Source: Azospirillaceae bacterium
GTDB taxonomy: Bacteria; Pseudomonadota; Alphaproteobacteria; Azospirillales; Azospirillaceae
Length of the DNA: 64,000 nt
Reading direction: 5' to 3'
NCBI GenBank assembly: GCA_028283825.1
Contig: JAPWJW010000001.1
Coordinates: forward strand, 1,798,001-1,862,000
This document shows positions 51,626 to 60,907 of this stretch, one piece after another. Every line of letters starts with the position of its first letter. The stretch's first letter is position 1. Below the pieces are notes generated by a model. That model did no database searches. It had not been told where the DNA came from and worked only from the letters and a program-made list of their open reading frames with translations. A program made the translations under genes and the position numbers.

Positions 51626-52969
51626 ATGTCTGCACCCGGTACCGCCCCCACACTCCAGGACGCCATCGACAAGGCGGGCTCCCCCATCAGGCTGTTGTGG
51701 AAGCCGAACGCCCCGGCCTGGACCGTGCCGGTGATCGAGCCCGAATACGCGGGCTGGCGCCAGGAACAGGCGGCGTGGCGTGAGGGTGTGGCCATTTCCG
51801 ACCTGTCGCACCACATGTCCGACCTGTTCATCGAGGGGCCGGACGCCACCCGGCTGCTGTCTTATGTCAGCGCCAATGATTTCGAGAATTTCGTCGTCGG
51901 CCAGGCCAAGCAGTTCGTGCCGGTGACGGCCGAGGGCAACATCGTCACCGACGGCGTGCTGATGCGCGACGCGGAACAGAAATACACCCTCAGCGGCGTG
52001 CCAGCGTCCCAGACCTGGGTGGCCTATCACGCCAAGGCCGGCCGCTTCGACGTCGCCATCACGTCGGACCCCGACAGCCGTTTGCGCAAAAGCGGCAACC
52101 CCGTGCTGTTCCGCTACCAGGTCCAGGGCCCCCGCGCGCTGGAGGTGGTGGAGCGGGCGTTCGGCGGGCCGTTGCCTAAGACCAAGTTCTTCCACTCCAC
52201 GCCCGTCACCCTGGCCGGCCACAGCTTCCGCGCCTTCCGCCACGGCATGGCGGGGCAGCCGGGTTATGAGTTCATCGGCACCTGGGACGGGGCGGTCGCG
52301 GTGAAGGCGGCCCTGCTGCGCGCGGGTGAGCCGTCGGGCATGCTGCATGTCGGCGGCAAGGCCTATTACACCAACGGCATCGAAAGCGGCTGGATCCCCA
52401 CGCCCACGCCCGGCATCTACACCGCACCTGACCTGGTGGACTACCGCCGCAGCCTCAGCCTGTTCTCCTTCGAGGGGCAGAAGCCGCTGCACGGCAGCTT
52501 CTTCTCCGAGCATATCGAGGATTATTACTGCACGCCGTTCGAGCTGGGCTACGGCAAGTCGGTGGCCTTCAACCACGACTTCATCGGACGCGAGGCCCTG
52601 GAAAAGGCCAAGGAGGATACCCGCCGGGCCAAGGTCACCCTGGTGGTGGACAAGGCCGACGTGCGCCGCGTCTTCGGCGAGGACCCCGGCTATATCCTGG
52701 ATTATTGCCGCTATCGGGTGGAGGCGGGCGGAAACCTGGCCGGCCTGACCTTCTACAACGGCTTCATCAACCCGCTGGACACCGTCGCCTGCCTGGCGCT
52801 GGTGGACAAGCAATACGCCCAGCCGGGGACGGAGGTGACGTTGCTGTGGGGTGAGCATCCGGGCAGCGGCACGGCACCGGATGCCGATCTGGGCCTGCCC
52901 CGCCTGAAGGCCATCGTCCAGCCGGCCCCCTACAACGACCACGCCCGCACCCAGTACCGCCGGGACTGA
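51626..52969 (+). CDS. Tetrahydrofolate-dependent aromatic O-demethylase, LigM/DesA-like
   Basis: 447 residues of the GcvT (aminomethyltransferase) fold, in the branch that moves a methyl group from methoxylated aromatics to tetrahydrofolate. The sequence includes VIEPEYAGWRQEQAAWREGVAISDLSHHMSDLFIEGPDATRLLS, then ANDFENFVVGQAKQFVPVTAEGNIVTDGVLMRD, then FRHGMAGQPGYEFIGTWDG, close to the LigM and DesA pattern for vanillate, 3-O-methylgallate and syringate. The length (450-470 usual) fits this branch and not the shorter DMSP demethylase or glycine-cleavage T protein. ATG 51626 has AGGGAG nine bases upstream. Divergent MetF-like and PurU genes complete the fate of the methyl group. The exact substrate is not decidable; no ring-cleavage genes are visible. 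Confidence 0.87.
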   Translation: MSAPGTAPTLQDAIDKAGSPIRLLWKPNAPAWTVPVIEPEYAGWRQEQAAWREGVAISDLSHHMSDLFIEGPDATRLLSYVSANDFENFVVGQAKQFVPVTAEGNIVTDGVLMRDAEQKYTLSGVPASQTWVAYHAKAGRFDVAITSDPDSRLRKSGNPVLFRYQVQGPRALEVVERAFGGPLPKTKFFHSTPVTLAGHSFRAFRHGMAGQPGYEFIGTWDGAVAVKAALLRAGEPSGMLHVGGKAYYTNGIESGWIPTPTPGIYTAPDLVDYRRSLSLFSFEGQKPLHGSFFSEHIEDYYCTPFELGYGKSVAFNHDFIGREALEKAKEDTRRAKVTLVVDKADVRRVFGEDPGYILDYCRYRVEAGGNLAGLTFYNGFINPLDTVACLALVDKQYAQPGTEVTLLWGEHPGSGTAPDADLGLPRLKAIVQPAPYNDHARTQYRRD

Positions 52970-53142
52970 CGGGCCCGGGGGATGGACAGTCGTGCGGCGA
53001 AGCAGCACAGGTCGTGCCGCACCGCACACTGTCCGCCCGCCCAGGCCTTGAAGCCCCAGCCGGCCGGCCCATTTCCTGTTAGCGTCGCGCGCCGAACCGA
53101 TGGGCGGGCGACGCTAAACATCGGCTGGATGGAGGGAGGGAC

Positions 53143-54354
53143 ATGCCCCTGGATCGGCGTGACGCGCCCGGTACTGACACCAACGCCACCTCCGCGAAGG
53201 CCAAGCGTGAGGCCCCGCCCTATGATGAGATCGCCCTGGTGCTTCAGGGCGGCGGGGCGCTGGGGTCCTACCAGGCCGGCGTCTATGAGGGGCTGGCCGA
53301 GGCGGGGCTGGAGCCCACCTGGATCGCCGGCATCTCCATCGGCGCGCTCAACACCGCCATCCTGGCCGGCAACCCGCCCAAGGACCGGGTGGCCGCCTTG
53401 CACGCCTTCTGGGACACCATCACCAAGCCCGAGGACTTCGTGGGCGGCGGGGGAGCCTGGGCCCTGAGCGCCCTGGGCCTGGACGCGGCGGCGCGGGGGT
53501 GGACCAGCGGCTGGTCGGCCTTCCGCGCGGTGATGGAGGGGCAGCAGGGCTTCTTCACCCCCCGTCCCCGCACCCCGTTGAGCGAGCTGGACCACAAGAC
53601 CCCGGACGAGGTCAGCCACTACCGCACCGAACCGCTGATCGAAACCCTGCGCCGCTATGCCGATTTCGACCGCATCAACAACGGCGACATGCGGGTGTCG
53701 GTGGGCGCGGTCAACGTGCGCAGCGGCAACTTCGCCTATTTCGACAACCGCCAGATGCGCCTGGGGCCGGAGCATTTCGCCGCGTCCGGCGCCCTGCCCC
53801 CGGGCTTCCCGGCGGTGGAGATCGACGGGGAGTATTACTGGGACGGCGGCATCGTCTCCAACACCCCGCTGGTGGAACTGCTGGGCAAGGAGCCGGACAA
53901 GGATCTGCTGATCTTCCAGGTCGATCTGTGGAGTTCCAAGGGCCGCCTGCCCGCCAACTTCGCCGATGTGGAGGAGCGGATAAAGGACATCCAGTATTCC
54001 AGCCGCACCCGCATGGTGACCGACATGGTCGCCCATCGCAGGCGGCAGTCCAAGATCGTGAAGGATTTCCTGGACACCCTGCCGGAGGAGATCCGGCGGA
54101 ACAACCCGGCCTATGACCAGGCCGCCGCCATCGCCGCCACGGCCAAGGTCAACCTGTTCCACCTGATCTACCAGAACAAGTTCTTCGAGAAGGGCTACAA
54201 GGACATCGAGTTCAGCGCCGCCACCATGCTGGAGCATTGGGGCAGCGGCCTGCGCGACATCCGCCGCTCCCTGGCCCAGCCCGGCTGGCTGGACCCGCCC
54301 AATCACGATCTGGGCTTCGTCACCCACGACATCCACCGCCTGCGGGAGGATTAA
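53143..54354 (+). CDS. Patatin-like phospholipase
   Basis: 403 residues. The patatin fold has the oxyanion loop LQGGGALGSYQAG (about 34-46), the nucleophile elbow GISIG (Ser65) and the dyad Asp in WDGGIVSN. A C-terminal DUF3734-like extension (about 270-403: RIKDIQYSSRTRMVTDMVAHRRR and later) is common in alphaproteobacterial members. It hydrolyses acyl lipids; cellular role unknown. No signal peptide. The start at 53143 is preceded by GGAGGGAGGG. It stands alone, convergent with the TonB receptor gene across a dispersed repeat. Confidence 0.9.
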   Translation: MPLDRRDAPGTDTNATSAKAKREAPPYDEIALVLQGGGALGSYQAGVYEGLAEAGLEPTWIAGISIGALNTAILAGNPPKDRVAALHAFWDTITKPEDFVGGGGAWALSALGLDAAARGWTSGWSAFRAVMEGQQGFFTPRPRTPLSELDHKTPDEVSHYRTEPLIETLRRYADFDRINNGDMRVSVGAVNVRSGNFAYFDNRQMRLGPEHFAASGALPPGFPAVEIDGEYYWDGGIVSNTPLVELLGKEPDKDLLIFQVDLWSSKGRLPANFADVEERIKDIQYSSRTRMVTDMVAHRRRQSKIVKDFLDTLPEEIRRNNPAYDQAAAIAATAKVNLFHLIYQNKFFEKGYKDIEFSAATMLEHWGSGLRDIRRSLAQPGWLDPPNHDLGFVTHDIHRLRED

Positions 54355-54393
54355 GGCGCAGACAGCGGATACCGCGGAGACCACGTTTATGCC

Positions 54394-54510
54394 AGCGGCA
54401 TGAGGCAACTCATGCCGCTGTAGGCCCCGACCGGGGCCGCCGGAGCGAGCACCGAAGGGCGGAGCGAGGATAGCCAAGCTGACGGATGTCAGCGCCCGGC
54501 GATTGAGGGA
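54394..54510 (+). repeat. Structured intergenic repeat, copy E5
   Basis: Forward orientation. AGCGGCATGAG pairs with CTCATGCCGCT over a GCAA loop (54394-54419); GGCCCC with GGGGCC around GACC; GCTGAC with GTCAGC around GGAT. The terminal TTTGA hairpin is missing. It lies between two convergent genes. Confidence 0.8.
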
Positions 54511-54512
54511 AC

Positions 54513-57389
54513 TTAGAAATTGGCCCGCACGCCGAAGATCACCTGCATGCCCGGATAGTAAACGCTGTAGGGCGCGTTTTCCTGGCCGAAGACGGTGCGG
54601 ATGGGCTCGTTGGTGACGTTCAGCGCGTCGACCGTGACGCGGAACATGTCGTTGGCGAAGGGCAGCTGGTAGCCCAGCGACAGGTCCAGCTGGCCGCGCG
54701 CGTCGCTGATGAGGGCGGAGTTGAGGTTGTTCTGCGGGGCGTTGGCGGCGACGGAGCTGTCGGTCCAGACATAGTTCACGCTGACCGAGACGCCGTGGCC
54801 TTCGTAATAGCCCTGCAAATTGTAGCTCCACGGTGCCACGCCGGTGGCGAACATGCCGCTGGCGGAGCTTTGCTCGATATGCGTGGCGTTGGCGGAGAAG
54901 CCCAGGCCGTCGAACACGAAGTCCAGCGGCTGCACCCAGGTCATCTCCACACCCTGCAACAGCAGCTTGCTGAGGTTGACCGGCTGGGTCAGCGTGACGG
55001 TGGCGACATCCGGGCCGCCACGCAGCATCAGGGCCTGTTGCTGGCTGACCGCCAGGTCGCTGAAGGCGATGCCCAGCGCGGTGAAGGGCACAGTGCTCTG
55101 CGTCGTCACGGTGAAGCCATCGATGTCCTTGCGGAACAGGTCGACGCCGACATACCCCAGGCCGCCCGTGTACCACTCCCCACCGATGTCGATGTTGTTG
55201 GAGGTGTAGGGCTTCAGGTTGGGGTTGCCCGCACTGGCGACCTGGGCGGAGATGTCGGAGAAGGTGGTGCCGGGCAGCAGCTGGCTGGCGTCGGCGCGGG
55301 TCATGCTGCGGGAGGCGGAGGCGCGCAGCTTGATGTCGTCGGCGACGCTGTAAACCAGGTTCATGGACGGCAGCACGTCGCTGTAGCCGGTGTCGAAGCT
55401 CTGCTCGATATAGCCGCTGGCCACCTGCACCGGGCTGGTCACCAGCTGGTCGGTGTGGAAATAGCGCAGGCCGACGTTGAAGGCCACGTCGTGGCCCAGC
55501 AGCGTGTCCTTGGCGTTGCCCTCGACGTAGCCGCCGAAGGTCTTCTCGCGGATATTGCCGACCGAACCGCCGGTGACGGCGCTGCGGGTCTCAGGGGCGG
55601 TGTCGCGGTAATAGTCATAGTTGGTCGCCTTTTCCAGGGCGGCCAGGTTGGTCATGATGTACTTGGTGTAGCCGACATTGCCGCTGGCCAGGTGGCCGAA
55701 GTCGCTAATGTTCAAGGCACTAAGGTACTGCCCCACTTGCGAGTTGGGCACCAGGCCGGTGGTGCCGTCGCAGGTGGCGCCGCACACCGCCGTCTGGAAG
55801 GCGACGCTGTTGTCATAGGCGCGGATGATGCGGCTGGCCATGTCGTAGGCGCCGCCCACCTTCACGTTGACGTCGTCGCTGCCGTAGCGGGTGTCGATGT
55901 GGGCGCCGCGGGTGGTGGTCTCGCGGTACACGTTCTGCACGTTGACGCGGTACCACTGCCAGCCCAGGTCCGGGTCGCTCAGGTCGCGGTTGGTGGTGAT
56001 GATGGGCTGGCCGCTGTTGCCGCCGCTTTGGTAGAACACGGTCAGGCCGGATTGCTGCGGCGTCTGGAAGTCGAACTGCGGCTGTTCGCGGAAGAAGGTG
56101 CTGTGGCCGTAGTTGACCTGGGCATCGACCTGGAAATCCTTGGACGGCTTCCACGTCAGGGTGGGGTTGATGTTGTAGAACTCGGTATGCTGCTTGAAGA
56201 TGTCGTTTTCCAGGAAGAAGCTGGAATTGGCGAAGGTGCCTTGCGTCACGATGTTGTTGCTGTCCACCGTCAGGTCGATGGGGACCATGCCGCCGGTGGA
56301 GGTGGGCGAGGTGCCGGGGCCGGAATTGCGCACGTACCAGTTCATGTTCAGGCGCTGGTAGTCGCGGTCGGACTGGGCCCACAGGCCGTCCACGGCGAAG
56401 TGCCATTCATCGCTGGGCCGGTATTCGAACGACACCACGCTGGACACCCGCGACCGGTCGCCGAAGGTATAGCTGTTGCGGGCCAGGCGCGGGATCTGCG
56501 CGCTGCCCAGCTGCGCCAGGCTGAGGCCGGAGGTGGCGGCCAGGTCCACCGGCGTGCCGGGCGTCAGGCCGTAACCAGTGTTGTTGGGCACCGTGCTGGC
56601 ATAGACGAAGCCGTTGCCCGCCCCCTTGTCGGCGGCGACGCCCAGATTGCCGTCGGTCCAGCCGATGGTCTCGAACCCGTCGATGCGGGTGGTGGTCTTC
56701 ACGCCGGACACGCCGACCAGCACACCGAAGTCACCCCAGGTGTGGCTGGCGACCAGGGCGCCGCGCGGGCTGACGTCGCCGTTGGAATTGGTGTATTCGC
56801 CCTGGCCGATCAGGGTGATGTGCGTGCCTTCCTTGTCGAAGGGGCGGGCGCTGTGCAGGTTCACCGTGCCGGCGATGCCGCCCTCCAGCTGATCGGCCGT
56901 GGGGCTTTTGGACACGTCCAGGCGGGTGAACAGTTCTGACGGGAACAGGTCCAGATCGACCTCGCGGTTGGCGTTGCCGCCGTTGGTGCCGCCGTCCGAC
57001 GCCACCGCGATCTGGGTGTTGTTCAGCAGCACCTTGGAGAAGCTGGGGCCCAGGCCGCGGATGGAGACCTGCACGCCCTCGCCGTCGATGTCGCGGTTCA
57101 GGTTGACGCCGGGGATGCGGTTCAGGGTTTCGGCCAGGTTGGTGGCCGGCAGCTTGCCGATGTCCTCGGCGAAGATGCTGTCGCCGAAGCCCACGGCGTC
57201 GCGCTTGGCCTGGGTCGCGTCCAGCAGGCTGCGGCGGATGCCGGTCACCACGATCTCATCCATGGCGGTGGGATCGGTCGCAGCGGCCGGATCGGCCGTC
57301 ACCTGCGCGCGCGCCGCCGGCACGCCCGCCAGCGCGCCCACCAGCGCGGTCGTCATGAGCAGAGTCTTGCAGTGTCTTGAACGGACCAT
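54513..57389 (-). CDS. TonB-dependent receptor, Caulobacter-type (glycan uptake)
   Basis: 958 residues. The signal peptide (CKTLLMTTALVGALAGVPAARA) is followed by the TonB box DEIVVTGIRRS, the plug (IGKLPATNLAETLNRIPGVNLNRD through DQLEGGIAGTVNL) and a beta-barrel ending GVRANF. This oligosaccharide-type receptor has no STN domain and is usually part of glycan-use loci in alphaproteobacteria. GGGAGG lies just upstream of ATG 57389. It is 63 bases downstream of the glycosidase gene, so they are cotranscribed. Its probable role is import of uronate-containing oligosaccharides to feed the genes upstream. Confidence 0.92.
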   Translation of the reverse strand: MVRSRHCKTLLMTTALVGALAGVPAARAQVTADPAAATDPTAMDEIVVTGIRRSLLDATQAKRDAVGFGDSIFAEDIGKLPATNLAETLNRIPGVNLNRDIDGEGVQVSIRGLGPSFSKVLLNNTQIAVASDGGTNGGNANREVDLDLFPSELFTRLDVSKSPTADQLEGGIAGTVNLHSARPFDKEGTHITLIGQGEYTNSNGDVSPRGALVASHTWGDFGVLVGVSGVKTTTRIDGFETIGWTDGNLGVAADKGAGNGFVYASTVPNNTGYGLTPGTPVDLAATSGLSLAQLGSAQIPRLARNSYTFGDRSRVSSVVSFEYRPSDEWHFAVDGLWAQSDRDYQRLNMNWYVRNSGPGTSPTSTGGMVPIDLTVDSNNIVTQGTFANSSFFLENDIFKQHTEFYNINPTLTWKPSKDFQVDAQVNYGHSTFFREQPQFDFQTPQQSGLTVFYQSGGNSGQPIITTNRDLSDPDLGWQWYRVNVQNVYRETTTRGAHIDTRYGSDDVNVKVGGAYDMASRIIRAYDNSVAFQTAVCGATCDGTTGLVPNSQVGQYLSALNISDFGHLASGNVGYTKYIMTNLAALEKATNYDYYRDTAPETRSAVTGGSVGNIREKTFGGYVEGNAKDTLLGHDVAFNVGLRYFHTDQLVTSPVQVASGYIEQSFDTGYSDVLPSMNLVYSVADDIKLRASASRSMTRADASQLLPGTTFSDISAQVASAGNPNLKPYTSNNIDIGGEWYTGGLGYVGVDLFRKDIDGFTVTTQSTVPFTALGIAFSDLAVSQQQALMLRGGPDVATVTLTQPVNLSKLLLQGVEMTWVQPLDFVFDGLGFSANATHIEQSSASGMFATGVAPWSYNLQGYYEGHGVSVSVNYVWTDSSVAANAPQNNLNSALISDARGQLDLSLGYQLPFANDMFRVTVDALNVTNEPIRTVFGQENAPYSVYYPGMQVIFGVRANF

Positions 57390-57452
57390 TTCTCTTCCCT
57401 CCCTGGCCTCTCGTTTGATGGAGGCCGCGTGTTTGTCGATGTCGAACTGGGG

Positions 57453-59087
57453 TCAGCGGTAGCGGTAGAACGTGACGCGCTGGATCTGGAATTTCTCCGA
57501 GCCCAGGCGGATGTGCCGGCCCTGGTGGGTCTGGTCGCCGTTGAGCACGCGGCCCCCCACCCATTGGCCCTGGGCGTTGAAGTCGCCCTCCTCCGCCCGG
57601 TCGATGCCGGCCAAGGCAGGCCCCTCGCCGGCACCGGCAAAGGTGACGACCAGGCCGCGCCCGGCGATCAAATATTCCTCCGGCCCGGTCTGGATGATCA
57701 TGCCGCCGTGGGCGGAGACATCCTGGTCGGCCTTGGGCAGCCACGGGTCGATGAAGGCCACGGTGAAGCGGTAGTCGCCGATGGTGCGGCTGACCGGCGC
57801 CTCCAGCACCGTGCCGTCCTCCAGCACGCGGGGCTTGAAGCCGGCCATGCGGTCCAGCCCCTGGGCCTTCAGGATGGCGGGGGTCAGCTGGCGCAACACG
57901 CCGTAGGCCTCCGTCAGCGCCGCCTGGTACTTGCCGTCCGCATTCTCGATGGAGAAGGGGGAGTAGCCGAAGGCGTCCAGGTTGCCGATGGCGTAGAAGC
58001 CGTTGGCCGGCACCTCCGCCGCCGTGGTGACGTTGTTGGCTTCCGGGATGAACAGCGGGTTGTCGGCTCGGCGGTAGCGGCCGGCCAGGTCGCTGAAGTT
58101 GGGGAAATAGATGTCGGGGCTGATCAGATCCAGGCTGGGCGCCCCCGCCTTCCACACGTCGATCAGGTGGGGTAGCGGCCCGCCCGCCGGATACTCGCCC
58201 GGCGCCTTGCCCGTGCGGTTCAGCGCCACGTTGGCGTACATGGGCAGCGGATAGGCCGCCTTGCCGGCACGGGTGACGGCTTCGGTGTACTGGGCATAGA
58301 ACCAGGCGGTGAACACCTCTTGGCCCCCGTCGGCGTCGCCGAACACCTGCGCCCAGGTGCCGTTCGTGCGGGCGCCGTGCGCCTGCCACAGGGCCTTCAG
58401 TTCCGGCTGCGCGCCGTCACCGGCCAAGCAGCGCAGCAGGGCGTCGGGCACCGGCCGGCCCCAGGCGGCGGTGGCGTCATCGCCCCAGTCGCGCGCCGTG
58501 GGCAGCATACCGATCTCATTCTCCACCTGCACCATCAGCACGGTGCCGCGCCCGTCCACCGCCTTCAGGTGGGCCAGCAAGGCGGCGTAGGCCTTGGCAT
58601 CGGCGTCCCGGACGTTGGGGGAGAAGGCCGACAGGATCTCCACGCTGGTGCCGTTGGCCGCCCTGGCACGGGGAAAGCGCGCCTGGTCGCGCTTCACCCA
58701 GCCGGGCACGTAGGTGGACATGCTGTTCTTCCAGGTGCCGAACCACAGCAGCACCAGATGCATGTCCTGGGCGCGGGCGTCGGCCAGCAAACCATCGATG
58801 GAGGAGAAATCGAACACCCCCTCCTTCGGCTCGATCAGTTCCCAGGACACCGGCGACAGCACCGTGTTCAGGTTCATGGCCTTCAGCTTGGGCCAGTACT
58901 TGGCCATGTAGGCACGGCTGGATGGGCTGGAGTTGCCCAGCTCACCGCCCAGGACCAGCAGGGGGCGGCCGTCCACCACCAGGCGCGCCGCCGTGCCCTG
59001 GTGTTCCAGGGTGGGCATGGCGGCATGCGCCGGCGTTGCCGCCACCAGCGACAGGGCGATCACCGCCCCCCACGCCCGAGTGCCCAT
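57453..59087 (-). CDS. Exported GH35-like glycoside hydrolase (DUF5597 type)
   Basis: 544 residues from ATG 59087. The signal peptide is MGTRAWGAVIALSLVAATPA with cleavage after AHA. The TIM-barrel carries VVDGRPLLVLGGELGNSS and NLNTVLSPVSWELIEPKEGVFDF, typical of GH35/GH42 enzymes. The acid/base is Glu191 in VQVENEIGM and the nucleophile is probably Glu349 in FIPEANN. The C-terminal part matches the beta-sandwich of the DUF5597 group. It likely removes terminal beta-galactose or another sugar in the periplasm. The start is doubtful: ATG 59087 has no good ribosome binding site, whereas in-frame ATG 59285 has AGGGAG nine bases upstream and would read through a dispersed repeat, adding 66 residues before the signal peptide. 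Confidence 0.85.
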   Translation of the reverse strand: MGTRAWGAVIALSLVAATPAHAAMPTLEHQGTAARLVVDGRPLLVLGGELGNSSPSSRAYMAKYWPKLKAMNLNTVLSPVSWELIEPKEGVFDFSSIDGLLADARAQDMHLVLLWFGTWKNSMSTYVPGWVKRDQARFPRARAANGTSVEILSAFSPNVRDADAKAYAALLAHLKAVDGRGTVLMVQVENEIGMLPTARDWGDDATAAWGRPVPDALLRCLAGDGAQPELKALWQAHGARTNGTWAQVFGDADGGQEVFTAWFYAQYTEAVTRAGKAAYPLPMYANVALNRTGKAPGEYPAGGPLPHLIDVWKAGAPSLDLISPDIYFPNFSDLAGRYRRADNPLFIPEANNVTTAAEVPANGFYAIGNLDAFGYSPFSIENADGKYQAALTEAYGVLRQLTPAILKAQGLDRMAGFKPRVLEDGTVLEAPVSRTIGDYRFTVAFIDPWLPKADQDVSAHGGMIIQTGPEEYLIAGRGLVVTFAGAGEGPALAGIDRAEEGDFNAQGQWVGGRVLNGDQTHQGRHIRLGSEKFQIQRVTFYRYR

Positions 59088-59090
59088 ACC

Positions 59091-59252
59091 AGCGGCACGA
59101 GAGCCTGACTCGTGCCGCTGTAGGACGCGACCGCGTCCGCCGGAAGTTTCCGGGGAGCGGAGCGGACTGGAAACTGAGGACGAGCCAAGCCGACGGATGT
59201 CGGCGCCCGGCGACTGAGGGGCGGCGTTTGAGCAGCCACGATCAAACGCCGC
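59091..59252 (+). repeat. Structured intergenic repeat, copy E3, at the glycosidase start
   Basis: Forward orientation. AGCGGCACGAG pairs with CTCGTGCCGCT (59091-59119), GGACGC with GCGTCC, AGTTTCC with GGAAACT, GCCGAC with GTCGGC, and GCGGCGTTTGA with TCAAACGCCGC (59221-59252). It abuts the ATG at 59087 of the leftward glycosidase gene and separates it from a ribosome binding site and ATG at 59285. Confidence 0.85.
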
Positions 59253-59326
59253 GCGTATTAGCGTATGCGTGTTCAGGCACCCCATGTCCCGTTTCTCCCT
59301 AGGTCGGCACGTTAACCGTGTTCTCG

Positions 59327-59346
59327 AAATGGTAGCGTTACCATTT
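59327..59346. promoter_or_regulatory. LacI-type operator before the glycosidase-receptor operon
   Basis: AAATGGTAGCGTTACCATTT is palindromic at 18 of 20 positions with a central CG, the classic layout of LacI-family operators. An AT-rich region with TATATT and TTGACA lies just upstream in the leftward direction (59347-59420), so the site overlaps or follows the promoter of the glycosidase-receptor operon. The nearby LacI gene is the likely source of the regulator. Confidence 0.75.
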
Positions 59347-59504
59347 CCGATTGATGGCGAGATTGTCAATATATAATTGCAATCTATCATCAAATAGATC
59401 TTGAGTTTTATTTTTAAAATCACGCGCAATACGTCACGATCGGCAGTCGCATTGCCGACACTGATCAGGTCAGTACTTTAATCGCCACGCGTTTGACCGT
59501 CTTA

Positions 59505-60833
59505 TCAGCCGCTTCCTTCTTCCAGGACTGCCGGCTTCAGCCGCGGGCTCAGCACCTGCAAGGCCAGCAGCGCCAGGGGATAGGCCAGGGCCGCCACCAG
59601 GAAGACGGGGCCGTAGCTGCCGGTGGTTTGCAGGATCCAGCCGGTGAACTTCGCCATCAGCATCCCGCCCACCGCCCCCGCCGCCCCACCGATGCCCACC
59701 AGGGTGGCGACGGCACTTCTGGGGAACAGGTCGGACGGCAGGGTCATGAGGTTGGCGGAGAAACCCTGGTGCCCGGCGGTCGCCAGCCCGATGACGGCCA
59801 CCGCCAGCGGCAGGCTGCCCACCCAGGGCGCCGACAGCACCGGCATGACGCACAGGGCACCGGCCAGCATCGCCGCCTTGCGGGCGACATTCGCCCCCCG
59901 CCCCCGCCGCATCAGGCGGGAGGACAGCCAGCCGCCGGCCACACTGCCCACGTCCGACATCAGGTAGATGACGATCAGCGGCGGCCCGAAACCCTGGAGG
60001 TCCAGCCCGAAGCGACGGCCCAGGAAATCCGGCAGCCAGAACAGGAAGACCCACCAGATGGGATCGGTCAGGAACTTGGCCAGCACATAGGCCCAGGTCT
60101 GGCGCCAGCCCAGGATGCGGACCCAGCCGGGCCGGCGTGCGTCCGCGCCGCGCGCCGAGATGGGGTCCGGCGTGTCGGAGCGGATATGGGCCAGTTCGGC
60201 GGCCGTCAGGCGGCGGCTTTCCTCCGGCCGGCGATAGAACACCAGCCAGGCGGCCAGCCAGGCGAAACTGGCCAGGCCCGTCAGCAGGAAGGCCGCGCGC
60301 CAGCTGAACATCGTGACGATCAGCGGCACCACCAGCGGCGTCACCACCGCCCCGACATTGGCGCCGGCGTTGAAGATGCCGATGGCCAGCGCGCGTTCGC
60401 GCTGGGGGAACCATTCGGTCACGCTTTTCAGGCCGGCGGGGAAATTGCCGGCCTCCCCTGCGCCCAGGGCCACGCGCGCCAGGATGAACTGCGTCAGGCC
60501 GGTCGCCAGGCCGTGGGCCATGTGGGCCAGGTTCCACACCAGGAAAGTCAGGGCATACCCCCAGCGGGCGCCCACCCGGTCGATGACGCGGCCGAACACC
60601 AGGTAGGCGCCGGCGTAGGCCGCCTGGAAACAGAAGACGACATGGGCGTAATCGACATCCGACCAGGCGAATTCCCGGGACAGCAGGGGCTTCAGCAGCC
60701 CCAGCATCTGGCGGTCGACATAATTGATGACGGTGGCGGCGAACAGCAGGGCGACGACGATCCACCGCCGCCGGCCGATGCCGGCCGGCGATGACACCGC
60801 TGAAACGGCCGTCGTTTCCGACTGCCACGCCAT
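59505..60833 (-). CDS. MFS transporter, hexuronate (ExuT-like) family
   Basis: 442 residues, 12 predicted membrane helices. The ACS-type signature is near the N-terminus (VALLFAATVINYVDRQMLGLLKPLL), with the loop motif GRVIDRVGARWG and GAGEAGNFPAGLKSVTEWFPQRERALAIGIFNAGANVG, close to ExuT/GudP carriers of hexuronates and related acids. It acts in the inner membrane as a proton symporter. It lies 74 bases downstream of the ManD-type gene on the same strand, so it shares the promoter at 62287-62315. Hexuronate fits the neighbouring dehydratase better than other anions. Confidence 0.9.
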   Translation of the reverse strand: MAWQSETTAVSAVSSPAGIGRRRWIVVALLFAATVINYVDRQMLGLLKPLLSREFAWSDVDYAHVVFCFQAAYAGAYLVFGRVIDRVGARWGYALTFLVWNLAHMAHGLATGLTQFILARVALGAGEAGNFPAGLKSVTEWFPQRERALAIGIFNAGANVGAVVTPLVVPLIVTMFSWRAAFLLTGLASFAWLAAWLVFYRRPEESRRLTAAELAHIRSDTPDPISARGADARRPGWVRILGWRQTWAYVLAKFLTDPIWWVFLFWLPDFLGRRFGLDLQGFGPPLIVIYLMSDVGSVAGGWLSSRLMRRGRGANVARKAAMLAGALCVMPVLSAPWVGSLPLAVAVIGLATAGHQGFSANLMTLPSDLFPRSAVATLVGIGGAAGAVGGMLMAKFTGWILQTTGSYGPVFLVAALAYPLALLALQVLSPRLKPAVLEEGSG

Positions 60834-60907
60834 GAACGCCTCCCTCGTCCTATGTTTCCACCGGCGGGGTTTTCCCCGCGCGGTGTTTTTTTTGTTACTT
60901 CAGTGCT

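Noticed and set aside
59285-59429. Extension of the glycosidase frame to 59,429
   Set aside because: That part crosses the LacI-type operator and AT-rich promoter region and encodes unlikely sequence; only the in-frame ATG at 59,285 is worth considering.
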